Source of the DNA: Lagierella massiliensis | GTDB taxonomy: Bacteria; Bacillota; Clostridia; Tissierellales; Peptoniphilaceae | Direction of reading: 5' to 3' | DNA: 64,000 nucleotides | Assembly (NCBI GenBank): GCA_030532135.1 | Contig: JAUNLT010000003.1 | Span: forward strand, 1 to 64,000 | Shown: positions 24,900 to 34,960 of the stretch, in pieces | How the letters are laid out: every line of letters starts with the position of its first letter | Position numbering within the stretch: the first letter of the stretch is position 1 | Made by a program: the position numbers and the translations under genes | The notes under the pieces: generated by a model | Databases searched by the model: none | What the model was told of the DNA's origin: nothing | Seen by the model: only the letters and a program-made list of their open reading frames with translations

Positions 24900-25560
24900 T
24901 TCATAAAATATAAAATAATAAATCATGTTATTATATCGCTATATAAGCTAGATTGTAATCCATTATTTATTTCAAATTTCTTCAATATTTCTGCATCACT
25001 CAAACTCAGAGAATTTGATATAGATATTTTTTTGCCTTAATTATATATTCTGTGGTACTTTGATAGGAATACACTGTCCGAAATAGTCAGTAAATTGTCT
25101 TAAATATCAACCAAATTTGCTGCATACTCTATCCCAAAATATTCTCTTATAGCTTTTGAAGATATCGGCAACCTAAAAGTTTAACTTCACAAATTAAATC
25201 ATTTTATAAATCGCTCAATCTCATAAAATTAATTTTACTAAGGCAAATTTATCAGTTCTTAATTCATTTCCGACAAATATTTTCACTAAAATAATATCTC
25301 AATTTGCTTATAACAAAAAATAACACTAGATATTGTCCAATCAAGTTTTTCCACACTTTTTTAATAGAATTAAATTATCGAGCATAGCTCTACCTGTTTA
25401 ATACATATTTCAAGATAAATTCCCAATTATTTTATGCACTTATGTTTTTTAAGCTTTAAGATAATTATTTTTATATTTATATTGTTTATTATATCAAATA
25501 TATCTCGCCTCATAAAGTATTAATAATAAATATTATAGCCTTGTAATTATCGGGTTTCTA
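24900..25560 (-). pseudogene. decayed coding remnant(s) between TIR and XRE genes
   Basis: No intact gene, but the minus strand keeps protein-like patches in broken frames, for example ISSKAIREYFGIEYAANLVDI then a stop, followed by SDSVFLSKYHRIY and LSLSDAEILKKFEI. I cannot name the ancestor. The pattern fits an old accessory gene losing its frame by point mutations and indels. Confidence 0.4.
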
Positions 25561-26110
25561 TTAAGCTTTGCCTTTTCTACCAATATAATTTTCAATATCA
25601 AAGAAATTTTTCTTGTTATAATCTTCAAGCATCTTATAGTTCTTATAATTTATAATATCGAATTCACTCGAAAGAAAAGGTTGGTACTCTAAGTTAAAAG
25701 ATACACTTGCCCCGTCTATTACAGTAATCTCATCTTGGATCATCATCTCTTTCCCCGTCTTTTGCTAGTTAAGTACGAAATACTTTTGAATTGACCTTAT
25801 ATCTGATGTCTTCTATAGGTCTATTGTTTCTCTTTCAAATGCTTAAGGTAGTTCTTTTACTGTCGTTTTTTATCCTAGGAAAAATATAGAGTAACAGTTA
25901 CCAACTATTGTATTAATATGATCTTTATAGATTACTTTTTATCGAAACTATGCTTTCTTATATTTCTCTTGAACTATTTGTTACAATCAGTTTATCAAAT
26001 TTAGAAATAAAACCTATATTTCTAAGCTCGTCAAGTAAGCTTCTAACATTAACGTAAGTTTTTTCTCTAAAATCAGCAACATTTGGTTCAATTGATTGTA
26101 TTTTTGCCAT
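25561..26110 (-). pseudogene. decayed gene downstream of the XRE regulator
   Basis: It opens with an ATG (26110) two bases after the XRE stop, with GAGG in the preceding codons, and runs 50 codons (MAKIQSIEPNVADFREKTYV...) to a TAA. A frameshift later, another frame reads VKELP, stop, AFERETIDL, stop, KTSDIRSIQKYFVLN, stop, QKTGKEMMIQDEITVIDGASV and on to YIGRKGKA at 25561. All three stops are one C-to-T change from Gln codons. The overlap-like start shows it was co-translated with the XRE gene. I do not recognise the family. Confidence 0.6.
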
Positions 26111-26112
26111 AA

Positions 26113-26328
26113 TTACCTCACATACTCCATAATATCTTCAACCTCACACTCAAGAACACAACATATCTTTGCTAATGTTTCTAGATCTAACCTTTTAACC
26201 TTATTATTGCAATAAGAATTAAGTTGTGTTCTTTGAAGATTGGCTTCTTTTTCTAATTTATTTTTGCTTATATTTTTTTCTTCTAAAACCTGGTCTATTT
26301 TTAAAATAATTTTCCCAAAGTTTTGCAT
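26113..26328 (-). CDS. XRE-family helix-turn-helix regulator (71 aa)
   Basis: A small Cro/CI-type DNA-binding protein. The sequence KIILKIDQVLEEKNISKNKLEKEANLQRTQLNSYCNNKVKRLDLETLAKICCVLECEVEDIMEY matches the compact single-domain XRE form common in mobile elements. ATG 26328 has GGGGAG six bases upstream; a longer frame to 26361 does not. It leads into the decayed gene at 25561-26110, so it probably regulated a restriction, toxin or defence gene now lost. Confidence 0.85.
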   Translation of the reverse strand: MQNFGKIILKIDQVLEEKNISKNKLEKEANLQRTQLNSYCNNKVKRLDLETLAKICCVLECEVEDIMEYVR

Positions 26329-26399
26329 AGATTTCTCCCCTTTGAAATTTCTAAAAATCAAATTTTAATTTATATTTATTATATCATACTTAAATCTTC

Positions 26400-26572
26400 T
26401 TACAGGTCTAAGATTTTTAAAAATAGTTTTTTATTCTTCTTGATAAAAGATGCTTTATATCCCATATTTTTTGATAATTTTTCTATTTTTCCTCTCGTAT
26501 AATCAATTCCTTTTTTATAAATAACACCAGTTATATTAGTTCTGTATTTATATCTAGCTACTTTAGTTTCTG
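26400..26572 (-). pseudogene. startless open fragment
   Basis: About 56 codons are open on the minus strand (ETKVARYKYRTNITGVIYKKGIDY ... KILDL, stop at 26400), preceded in frame by a stop with no start codon. It is lysine-rich and may be a gene tail left by a deletion, or chance in AT-rich DNA. Confidence 0.2.
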
Positions 26573-26602
26573 ATTAATTAAATCAGAATAAATATGTATG
26601 CA

Positions 26603-26632
26603 AAAAGACCGCAAGTTTTTAACTCACGGTCA
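26603..26632 (-). terminator. probable terminator of purDL-guaA
   Basis: The minus strand has GACCGTGAGTT, three A, AACTTGCGGTC (two wobble pairs) and five T. It lies about 140 bases past the guaA stop. Confidence 0.65.
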
Positions 26633-26770
26633 AATTTTTTGGTGGGATGTAAACCACTTGGAACTATAATTAACTTTATTCTTTTTAACTTCCAGTACCA
26701 TTTGAGTACCAGTAGCCAATTTTTTATCCTCTTTAAGCTATTAATCAAGCTATTTTATAAAATTTCGCGA

Positions 26771-28285
26771 CTACTCCCACTCGATTGTTGCTGGTGGTTT
26801 ACTTGTCACATCATATACTATTCTATTTATATGTCCAACTTCATTTATAATTCTAACTGATACTTTGTCTAAAACTTCATATGGTATTCTAACCCATTCT
26901 GCTGTCATAAAATCTGTTGTTGTAACTGCTCTTAGTGCTAATGTATAGTCATATGTTCTAAAGTCTCCCATTACACCTACAGTTCTATTTTCTGTTAAAA
27001 CTGCAAAATATTGGGATAAGTTTTCTACTTTGTTTTTTTCTAATTCTTCTCTAAAGATAAAGTCTGCATCTCTTAATATATTTAGTTTTTCTTCTGTGAC
27101 TTCTCCGATTACTCTTATTCCAAGTCCTGGTCCCGGGAATGGTTGTCTATTTACTAATACTTGTGAAAGTCCTAGTTCTTCTCCTAGTCTTCTTACTTCA
27201 TCTTTAAATAGTAGTCTTAAAGGTTCTATTAAACCTTTAAAGTCAACTACATCTGGAAGTCCCCCCACATTATGGTGCGACTTTATAACTGCTGCATCTC
27301 CTACTCCCGACTCTATAATATCTGGGTAGATGGTGCCTTGTGCAAGAAAATCAACTGTTCCTATTTTCTTTGCTTCATCTTCGAATACTCTTATAAACTC
27401 TTCTCCTATGGCTTTTCTCTTTTTTTCAGGATCAGTAACGCCTTTTAATTTCCCTAGGAATCTATCTTTTGCATTAACTCTTATAAAGTTCATGCCCGAG
27501 TCTTTAAAAGCTTCTTCAACTTCGTCTCCCTCATTTTTTCTCATTAAGCCATGATCCACAAATATACAGGTAAGTTGATCTCCTATTGCCTTTGATAGTA
27601 GTGCTGCAACAACTGACGAGTCCACTCCCCCTGAAAGTGCAAGTAGAACTTTCTTACCTCCAACTTTTTGTCTAACATCATCTATAGCAACCTTTGCATA
27701 ATTTGCCATAGTCCAGTCTTGTTTTTCTTTACATACTTCTACAAGGAAGTTTTCTATCATTTTTATTCCAAATTCAGAATGATTTACTTCAGGATGAAAT
27801 TGTAATGCGTATAATTTTTTATCTCTATCATACATTGCTGCAATTTCTGTATTTGAGGTGTGTCCTATGTTTTCAAATCCTTCTGGTAATTTTATTACTT
27901 TGTCCACATGGCTCATCCAAACTGTGTTTTTTTCTGGAATATCTTTGAAGATTTCATTGTCTTTTAGTATAAATTCCGTCTTACCAAATTCTCTTTGACT
28001 TGATTCTTTAACCTCTCCTCCAAGGCTATGAGCCATTAACTGCATTCCATAACAAAGTCCAAGAATTGGAATATTTAGTTCAAACACTTCCTTTTCTATC
28101 TTAGGAGCATCTTCTGCATATACTGAATTTGGGCCACCGGTGAAAATAATTCCATCCGGTGACTTTTTCTTTATTTCTTCAAGTGCCTTTGTATATGGCA
28201 CTACTTCACAATATACATTTAAATCTCTAACTCTTCTGGCGATAAGTTGGTTGTACTGACCACCAAAGTCTATTACTAATATCAT
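26771..28285 (-). CDS. guaA: GMP synthase (glutamine-hydrolysing)
   Basis: Converts XMP to GMP with glutamine and ATP. Residues 1-190 are the class I glutaminase with [15 protein letters not shown] (nucleophile Cys) and the His-Glu pair in [13 protein letters not shown]. The ATP pyrophosphatase follows with the PP-loop [17 protein letters not shown]. The C-terminal dimerisation domain ends in the usual KPPATIEWE. Its 504 residues are normal. It follows purDL by 20 bases, so both belong to one purine operon. Its 3' end borders the accessory region; guaA ends are known island integration sites. Confidence 0.97.
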   Translation of the reverse strand: MILVIDFGGQYNQLIARRVRDLNVYCEVVPYTKALEEIKKKSPDGIIFTGGPNSVYAEDAPKIEKEVFELNIPILGLCYGMQLMAHSLGGEVKESSQREFGKTEFILKDNEIFKDIPEKNTVWMSHVDKVIKLPEGFENIGHTSNTEIAAMYDRDKKLYALQFHPEVNHSEFGIKMIENFLVEVCKEKQDWTMANYAKVAIDDVRQKVGGKKVLLALSGGVDSSVVAALLSKAIGDQLTCIFVDHGLMRKNEGDEVEEAFKDSGMNFIRVNAKDRFLGKLKGVTDPEKKRKAIGEEFIRVFEDEAKKIGTVDFLAQGTIYPDIIESGVGDAAVIKSHHNVGGLPDVVDFKGLIEPLRLLFKDEVRRLGEELGLSQVLVNRQPFPGPGLGIRVIGEVTEEKLNILRDADFIFREELEKNKVENLSQYFAVLTENRTVGVMGDFRTYDYTLALRAVTTTDFMTAEWVRIPYEVLDKVSVRIINEVGHINRIVYDVTSKPPATIEWE

Positions 28286-28305
28286 AATTTTTCTCCTGAT
28301 TTAAT

Positions 28306-31300
28306 TTATAATCCCTTAGTAAAGTATTCTACTGCTGATTTGAATAGGTTTTGGACTTCTATATCGTAGATATTTTTATAAATATCTGGTGTTACTCTTT
28401 CGCTATGTCCCATTTTACCAATTACTTTTCCATCTTTTGACATTATAGATTCTATTGAATAGTCTGCTCCATTAAAGTTTTCAACATATTGGCTCACAAC
28501 TTGTTCGTTTTCTAAAAGTTCTTGAAGTTTTTCTTTAGTTACTACAAATCTTCCCTCTCCATGAGAAATTGGCACTTTATATACTTTTTCTTCTACATTT
28601 GTCAACCAAGGTGAGTTATTTGTCAAAATTTTTGTTTCAGCTATACATGCAATATGTCTTCTGCAAGTATTGAAAGTTATTGAAGGGTCATCTTCTTTTG
28701 TTTTTGTTACCTTACCATATGGAAGAAGTCCCGTCTTAATTAGTGCTTGGAATCCATTACAAATTCCTAATACTAGTCCGTCATTTTCTTTTAACATATA
28801 GTCTATTGCATTAGATATTTTTTCATTTCTTAATACATTTGCAATGAATTTACCTGAACCATCAGGTTCATCCCCCATTGAAAATCCTCCTGGTATTGCA
28901 AATATTTGTGACTTTCTTATAGACTCTGCAAGTTCTTCTATGGAATTTTCTATATCTTTTTTATTTTGATTCCTAAATACTTTAACTTCTCCAACTGCCC
29001 CATTTTCTTTGAAAGCTTCTAGTGTATCCCATTCACTATTTGTTCCCGGGAATGATGCAACTGTTACAAATGGTTTTTCACAAGGTTTATTTGATACTAG
29101 TCTTCTCTCTACTTTTTTGTTTTTTAGCTCGTTTAATTTTATATCTTCCTTAGGTCTAAACACCTTATCTAGCGTATGAAGATAGTTTTCTTTAAGTTCT
29201 TCATTATCTAGTTTTTCACCATTAACTACAATATCTTCACTAAATTCTCCAATATGTTCAATAAAGTCTCTATCTTCTAAATATTCTACGATAAATGTTC
29301 CATATCTAGGTGAATAAAGGTCTTTAAGATTTACATTGAAGCCTGTATTTCCAACTGCATTGTTGTAAATAAGTGGAAGTGTTCCCTTGTGATTTACCGC
29401 TATTGCTGTAATTATATTTCCTGAAACAATATCTTCATGAATATATTCCATATTTGATTTAAGTTCTTCTAGATTTAACATTCCATTTTCATCATAGTCA
29501 ATTTCTACAAGTCCTATACGCCCTTTTTTCTTAAAGTCCTGTGATATTATATGTTCCAAATCCTGTGTTGTAACTGCAAATGAAATAAGGGTTGGAGGCA
29601 CAGAAATATCTTCAAATGTTCCACTCATAGAGTCTTTTCCCCCGATTGCAGGTGCATTAAAGAATTTTGACGGAATATATGAACCTAGTAAAGACTTTAA
29701 CGGTTTAGACCATGACTTTTCGTCTGTTAATTTTTCGTAATACTCTTGGAATGTAAGTCTTATCTTATTTAAGTCTGAACCTGTTGCTATAAGTTTTGTA
29801 ATTGACTCTATAACTGCATAATACCCACCTAAAAACTGTGACTGTTCTGATAGATATGGATTATATCCATAACTCATAATTGAACATGTCTTTGTCTTAT
29901 ATTCGTCTGTATATGGAATAAGTGCACACATTGCTTGTGCTTGATTATACTGTTTATTTCCTCCATATGGGTGTAATACTGTGCTTCTTCCAACTGAAGA
30001 GTCAAATAATTCCATAAGATTTTTTTGACTTGTTATGTTTAAATCCTTTAAATAATTTTTTAAGTTAAGAGGTTCCTTATCTTGTTTTTTCAATATGCTT
30101 GCAACATCTTCTGTCTCTACAAGCACATCTTGATTTCTATTTGCTCCATTTGTATTGATAAAGTCATATGAAAGTTCACAAATAACTTCATCTTCAAATA
30201 GCATAATCATTCTCTTTTTGTCGTTTATTTCTGCAACAACTGTATGCTCTAGATTTTCTTCTTCGCAATATTTTGCAAACTCATTTACATCTTTTTCTCT
30301 AATCAAAACAGCCATTCTCTCTTGTGACTCTGAAATAGCTATTTCCATTGGAGATAGTCCTTGATACTTTAAAGGTACTCTATCCAAATGAATTGTAATT
30401 CCATCGGCAATTTCTCCAATTGCAACACAAACTCCTCCTGCTCCAAAGTCATTACATTTTTTTATAAGCTTTGTAGCATTTCCATTTCTAAATAGTCTTT
30501 GTATCTTTCTTTCTTCAGGAGCATTACCCTTTTGTACCTGTGCTGATTCTGTATTTATAGACTCTTCAGTGTGGGTTTTAGATGAACCTGTAGCTCCACC
30601 TATACCATCTCTTCCGGTTTTTCCTCCAAGTAGTACTACCACATCTCCCATCTCAGGCTCTTCTCTAACTACATTTTCCATTGGAGCTGCTGCAATTACT
30701 GCACCTGCTTCAAGTCTTTTAGCTACAAATCCTGGATGATATACTTCTTCTACAAAACCTGAAGGAAGACCTATTTGATTTCCATATGAGGAATATCCAA
30801 GGGCTGCTTCTCTAACTATTTTAAGTTGTGGAAGTTTTCCAGGCATTGTCTCCTCAATAGGTTTTCTAGGATCAGAAGCTCCTGAAATTCTCATTGCTTG
30901 ATACACATAGGATCTACCTGAAAGTGGATCTCTTATAGCACCTCCAAGACATGTACTAGCTCCCCCTAAAGGTTCAATTTCAGTAGGGTGATTGTGGGTT
31001 TCATTCTTAAACATAAGAAGGTAGTCTCTTAATTCCTCTTTACCATCAACTACAACTCTAACCTTTATCTTTACAGAACATGCGTTAATTTCAGAACTTA
31101 CTTCCATATCCTCAAGTTCACCAGTATGTCTAAAGTATTTGCCAAGTATTGTTCCAAGATTCATTAGAGAGATTTCCTTTTTCACACCTAGTTCTTCTCT
31201 CATCTGCAAATATTCTTGGAAAGTTTCTTTTATTATTTTATCTAGAGCAGTTTTTTCATCAAAACCTACTTTTAAATAAGTATTAAAAGTAGTATGACGA

Positions 31301-33213
31301 CAGTGGTCTGACCAATATGTGTCTAAAACTCTAATCTCGGTTAGATTAGGGTTTCTATCTTCGCTCTTAAAGTAGTCTTGTATACACTTTAAGTCTTCAT
31401 AATTCATAGCAAGATTTTCATCTTCTACAAATTGTCTAAGACCTTTTTCATCTAAATTATTAAATCCTTCATATATAGGATTTTCTCTATTTACTTTTCT
31501 ATCTTGAGATAAGGTAGTTGGGATGCCCAGTAAAGGAACTCGTTGAGAGTCCACAGGATTTACTAAAAAGTCCTCTATTTTTTTCAATTCTTCTCTAGTT
31601 ACACCACTAATCTCATAAACTTTTGATGTTTGACAATTAACATCTTTACCAAGTACAAGATAACATGTGTCAATAAGGGCCTGTCTTCTTTGGTCAAATT
31701 GCCCTGGAAGATATGACACACTAATAGCATTATCCATATTAGCTTGAAGTTTTAGCGCTTCTTCTCCTGTATAAATATGGTCTACAACTGTTTCTGAAAG
31801 TATTGTATCTTTAATCTTTTCAAGATCTTTATCTGATATTTCTAGATCGTAGCGGTTATATACCTTAAGATTTTCTGTTTCTATTCCAAGAACATTTTTA
31901 ATCTCTTCTCTAAGTTCCTTTGAAATGTAATTAAATCTATCTTTTTTTGAAACGTAAACCCTTTTAACTGTGGGGCCTATGTCCTTTCTATATTGCATAT
32001 TGTCAAAATGTACCTTTCTTGCGTCCTCATAAACTTGTTTTACTACATCGTCATAACTCTCACCTACAGAAATTAAATTCAATACCCTTCCTCCACTTGT
32101 ATAGTAGGTTCCAGCTTTTTCTATGGTACCTGCATGAAATATATCTGATTTTATATCTTCATCAAAAGTAATTTTTAAATTTCTCTTATAAGTTGCAGGA
32201 TAACCTCCAGAGGCAAGAACTAGACAAATCGCCTTCTTGTCGTTAGTCTTAAGCTTAACATCCTTTAACTTCCCTTTTGAAGTCTTTTCTAAAAGTTCAA
32301 GAAGGTCATTTTCAATTAGCGGTAGTATAACTTGAGTTTCAGGGTCTCCAAACCTTGTATTAAACTCTAAAACATAAATCCCTTCTTGATTTATCATAAG
32401 TCCTATAAATAAAGCTCCCCTATAGTCTATATTTTCTTCTTTAAGTCCTTTAAGTACTTTATTTACAATTTCTTCTTTTATCCTAGGCATAAAACTTTCT
32501 GCTTCCAAGTTTGGAGCATAAGTTCCCATTCCTCCTGTATTAGGGCCTTTTTCATTTTCATTAACTTTTTTATGATCTTTAGAAGTAGGTAATATCAACA
32601 TGTCTTTTGAATCTGTTAAGGCAATTAAACTCATTTCAAAGCCCTCTACAAACTCTTCTACAATAAGTTTTCTTTCACCAAATATTCCCTCTTCTAATAC
32701 TTCTTCTATAAACTCATCAGATTCTTTTATAGATGAAACAATTTTTACACCTTTTCCAGCAGCAAGTCCATCGGCTTTAAGAACTGATTTCCCATATTTA
32801 GAAATTAACTCATTAGATAAGCTTTTTGCTTTTGTTACGCTGGTAGTTTCAAAGTACTTTGCTGTTAATATATTGTGTTTAACTAAAAAATTCTTTGTGA
32901 ATGCCTTTGATTTTTCAAATCTTGCTCCTTCAGCTTTTGGACCAAAAACATTAAGTCCCTTCTCTTCAAAAAGATCCACTATTCCATCACAAAGGGGTGC
33001 TTCAGGACCAACCACTGTAAAGTCTATCTTTTCTTCAAGAGCAAACTTTAAAAGCCCCTCTAAATCAGAAGCTTTAATATCAATATTTTCTCCAAGGCTT
33101 TTAGTTCCACCATTTCCCGGAGCAAAATAAAGTTTTCTGTCCTCTTTTCCTTGAAGAATCTTATGTCCCAGGGCGTATTCCCTACCGCCACTTCCAATAA
33201 TAAGTATTTTCAA
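28306..33213 (-). CDS. purDL: fused phosphoribosylamine-glycine ligase / FGAM synthase (PurD-PurL)
   Basis: One open frame of 1635 residues. Residues 1 to about 415 are PurD: GSGGREYALG start, ATP-grasp SVLKADGLAAGKGVKIV, EFNTRFGDPETQ, and the usual end HFDNMQYRKDIG. With no linker it continues as clostridial-type single-chain PurL: TYWSDHCRHTTF, FKNETHNHPTEIEPLGGA, DGIGGATGSSKTHTEES, DFGAGG, and a C-terminal class I glutaminase (from about 1370) with FPGTNSEWDT, LGICNGFQALIKTGLLP holding the Cys, and SHGEGRF. It would carry steps 2 and 4 of purine synthesis in one polypeptide. All key residues look intact. guaA follows in the same operon. Confidence 0.95.
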   Translation of the reverse strand: MKILIIGSGGREYALGHKILQGKEDRKLYFAPGNGGTKSLGENIDIKASDLEGLLKFALEEKIDFTVVGPEAPLCDGIVDLFEEKGLNVFGPKAEGARFEKSKAFTKNFLVKHNILTAKYFETTSVTKAKSLSNELISKYGKSVLKADGLAAGKGVKIVSSIKESDEFIEEVLEEGIFGERKLIVEEFVEGFEMSLIALTDSKDMLILPTSKDHKKVNENEKGPNTGGMGTYAPNLEAESFMPRIKEEIVNKVLKGLKEENIDYRGALFIGLMINQEGIYVLEFNTRFGDPETQVILPLIENDLLELLEKTSKGKLKDVKLKTNDKKAICLVLASGGYPATYKRNLKITFDEDIKSDIFHAGTIEKAGTYYTSGGRVLNLISVGESYDDVVKQVYEDARKVHFDNMQYRKDIGPTVKRVYVSKKDRFNYISKELREEIKNVLGIETENLKVYNRYDLEISDKDLEKIKDTILSETVVDHIYTGEEALKLQANMDNAISVSYLPGQFDQRRQALIDTCYLVLGKDVNCQTSKVYEISGVTREELKKIEDFLVNPVDSQRVPLLGIPTTLSQDRKVNRENPIYEGFNNLDEKGLRQFVEDENLAMNYEDLKCIQDYFKSEDRNPNLTEIRVLDTYWSDHCRHTTFNTYLKVGFDEKTALDKIIKETFQEYLQMREELGVKKEISLMNLGTILGKYFRHTGELEDMEVSSEINACSVKIKVRVVVDGKEELRDYLLMFKNETHNHPTEIEPLGGASTCLGGAIRDPLSGRSYVYQAMRISGASDPRKPIEETMPGKLPQLKIVREAALGYSSYGNQIGLPSGFVEEVYHPGFVAKRLEAGAVIAAAPMENVVREEPEMGDVVVLLGGKTGRDGIGGATGSSKTHTEESINTESAQVQKGNAPEERKIQRLFRNGNATKLIKKCNDFGAGGVCVAIGEIADGITIHLDRVPLKYQGLSPMEIAISESQERMAVLIREKDVNEFAKYCEEENLEHTVVAEINDKKRMIMLFEDEVICELSYDFINTNGANRNQDVLVETEDVASILKKQDKEPLNLKNYLKDLNITSQKNLMELFDSSVGRSTVLHPYGGNKQYNQAQAMCALIPYTDEYKTKTCSIMSYGYNPYLSEQSQFLGGYYAVIESITKLIATGSDLNKIRLTFQEYYEKLTDEKSWSKPLKSLLGSYIPSKFFNAPAIGGKDSMSGTFEDISVPPTLISFAVTTQDLEHIISQDFKKKGRIGLVEIDYDENGMLNLEELKSNMEYIHEDIVSGNIITAIAVNHKGTLPLIYNNAVGNTGFNVNLKDLYSPRYGTFIVEYLEDRDFIEHIGEFSEDIVVNGEKLDNEELKENYLHTLDKVFRPKEDIKLNELKNKKVERRLVSNKPCEKPFVTVASFPGTNSEWDTLEAFKENGAVGEVKVFRNQNKKDIENSIEELAESIRKSQIFAIPGGFSMGDEPDGSGKFIANVLRNEKISNAIDYMLKENDGLVLGICNGFQALIKTGLLPYGKVTKTKEDDPSITFNTCRRHIACIAETKILTNNSPWLTNVEEKVYKVPISHGEGRFVVTKEKLQELLENEQVVSQYVENFNGADYSIESIMSKDGKVIGKMGHSERVTPDIYKNIYDIEVQNLFKSAVEYFTKGL

Positions 33214-33250
33214 AATGTCCTCCCTGTATCATAATCCACTTTTAATAAAA

Positions 33251-33274
33251 TAGAGAATCCCCTTGGATTCTCCC
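33251..33274 (-). promoter_or_regulatory. hairpin in the purDL leader
   Basis: GAGAATCC and GGATTCTC pair perfectly around four bases. On the minus strand it is followed by TATTTTATT and then the purDL ribosome site about 25 bases on. It could be an attenuator or a weak terminator after the 42-codon ORF. Confidence 0.45.
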
Positions 33275-33279
33275 TATAA

Positions 33280-33408
33280 TTACATAAAAGAACGCAAAGA
33301 TTCCCTTATCATCTTTGCATTAATTACCTTTTTGTTAAACAGAATAATATGTAAATTTATATTAGTAAAATTGTTAAAGCTTTTGTCCATTAAAATCACT
33401 TTAGCCAT
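33280..33408 (-). CDS. small ORF (42 aa) upstream of purDL
   Basis: Starts at an ATG behind a strong AAGGGGG site and ends 67 bases before purDL. A TATAAT element lies about 25 bases upstream of the start. The peptide (MAKVILMDKSFNNFTNINLH ... ESLRSFM) has no recognised domain. It could be a small regulatory protein or a leader peptide whose translation affects the hairpin just after its stop. Confidence 0.5.
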   Translation of the reverse strand: MAKVILMDKSFNNFTNINLHIILFNKKVINAKMIRESLRSFM

Positions 33409-33465
33409 ATTATCCCCCTTATCTTCTCAATTATATCAAACTTTTTATAAAGATTAAATTTAAAT

Positions 33466-33490
33466 TTAAAAGGAAGCACTAAGGCTTCCT
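33466..33490 (-). terminator. terminator of uraA
   Basis: AGGAAGC and GCTTCCT pair around six bases, followed on the minus strand by TTTT. It starts just past the uraA stop. Confidence 0.65.
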
Positions 33491-33497
33491 AAAATTA

Positions 33498-34757
33498 TTA
33501 TTCGTTCATTAACCCAAATCTATCAAACACATAAAATATTAAACTTAAAACCACAGCTACAAGTGATGATAATACCATTCCTGAAAGATTTACTCCTCCA
33601 AGACTAAGTGTTACCCCTGACAGACCTGTTACAAATATTACCGATGTTAAAATCAAATTTTTTGATTTTGAATAGTCTACTCTGTCATCAACTAAAAGTC
33701 TAATCCCTGATGATCCTATCATTCCATATAGTAAGAATGTCACTCCACCTATAACATCTCCAGGTATTGTGGAAATAAGTGCAGATAAAGGTCCAATAAA
33801 CGCCATTAATATGGATATTACAGCAGCTCCTGCAATTACGTATACAGAATAAACCCCTGTAACGGCCATAACTCCAATATTTTCTCCATAGGTTGTGGTA
33901 GGAACCCCACCAATAAGTCCAGAAAGTGCTGTTGAAAAGTTATCTGCAAATATGGACTTGTGAAGTCCTGGATCTTTTAGTAGATCCTTTCCAATTATAT
34001 TTGAAGTAACCACTTGGTGTGATATGTGTTCTGAAGCTATTACAAGTATAACTGGTAACATTGTAAGTATAGCTTTTGAATCGAATACGGGAGCCCTAAA
34101 TGTAGGTAGAGTAAATAATTTAGCTTCTACAACGGGACTAAAATCTACCATTCCAAATGCAAATGCTGTAAGATATCCTACTACTATGGCAATTAGAATT
34201 GGAATTGTAGCAAAAAATTTTCTAAAGCATACAGAACCTATTATTGCAACAGATAATGTCACTAAAAATACGGTGATATGTTCAAATGAAGCGTTTTCTG
34301 TCATAATTTCAGCACCGATTTTTCCCCCACTTACAGTTATTCCTGCAAGTTCAAAACCAATAAGTGCCACAACCGAACCCATTGCTGCTGGTGGTAACAC
34401 GACTCCTATCCAGTCTGTCCCAAATTTATAGATTATATAAGCGAGTATACAACCTATTATACCTACTGCAATAAATCCACCTTGTGCATATTCTGGTCCC
34501 ATTTGAGAAATTACAATTCCTGCAGGTCCTAAAAATGCAAATGATGAACCTAAATATGCAGGAGCTTTTCCTTGTGTAATTAAAATAAATAATAATGTTC
34601 CAATACCATTCATAAGCAATACTATTGAAGGATCGAATTTAAGTACAATTGGAACCAGTACCGATGCTCCAAACATGGCAAATGTGTGTTGCAAACTTAA
34701 AGGAACCAACATGGATCCAGGTACTTTTTCATTAACTGCATAAATTTTCTTAGACAT
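33498..34757 (-). CDS. uraA: uracil/xanthine permease (UraA family)
   Basis: A 419-residue nucleobase:cation symporter with 12-14 membrane segments. The family blocks SLQHTFAMFGASVLVPIV, the QGKAPAYLGSSFAFLGPA motif and ILVIASEHISHQVV with its conserved Glu-His all favour the uracil branch over xanthine. GGVPTTTYGENIGVMAVTGVYS is the other signature. AGGAGG precedes the ATG and TATAAT lies just upstream. Together with upp at 49 kb it would allow uracil salvage. Confidence 0.92.
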   Translation of the reverse strand: MSKKIYAVNEKVPGSMLVPLSLQHTFAMFGASVLVPIVLKFDPSIVLLMNGIGTLLFILITQGKAPAYLGSSFAFLGPAGIVISQMGPEYAQGGFIAVGIIGCILAYIIYKFGTDWIGVVLPPAAMGSVVALIGFELAGITVSGGKIGAEIMTENASFEHITVFLVTLSVAIIGSVCFRKFFATIPILIAIVVGYLTAFAFGMVDFSPVVEAKLFTLPTFRAPVFDSKAILTMLPVILVIASEHISHQVVTSNIIGKDLLKDPGLHKSIFADNFSTALSGLIGGVPTTTYGENIGVMAVTGVYSVYVIAGAAVISILMAFIGPLSALISTIPGDVIGGVTFLLYGMIGSSGIRLLVDDRVDYSKSKNLILTSVIFVTGLSGVTLSLGGVNLSGMVLSSLVAVVLSLIFYVFDRFGLMNE

Positions 34758-34899
34758 AATACCTCCTTGTTTTCTCTGTTTATTATACTACAAGTTTTGT
34801 TTATTTCCAGATAAAAATTTACTTTAAAATCGTTGTAATACTAGATTGAATTTTTTACTTATTCATATTTTAAATTTTTCATATTTTTTAACCTTTTCC

Positions 34900-34928
34900 T
34901 TGTTTACTCTTGTTTCCTATTGTACAAT
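34900..34928 (+). promoter_or_regulatory. promoter of the DUF819 gene
   Basis: TTGTTT (34900-34905), a 17-base spacer and TACAAT (34923-34928). The predicted start is about 25 bases before the ATG. Confidence 0.55.
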
Positions 34929-34960
34929 TAAAAAGTAATAATAAAAAAGGAGATGATACT

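Noticed and set aside
26636..26770. Integrase remnant downstream of guaA
   Set aside because: A short open stretch with GGTACT repeats exists, but nothing resembles an integrase motif, and no attachment-site duplicate of the guaA end was seen.
34758..34900. PyrR attenuator or purine riboswitch ahead of uraA or purDL
   Set aside because: I could not trace the conserved cores of either element in these leaders.
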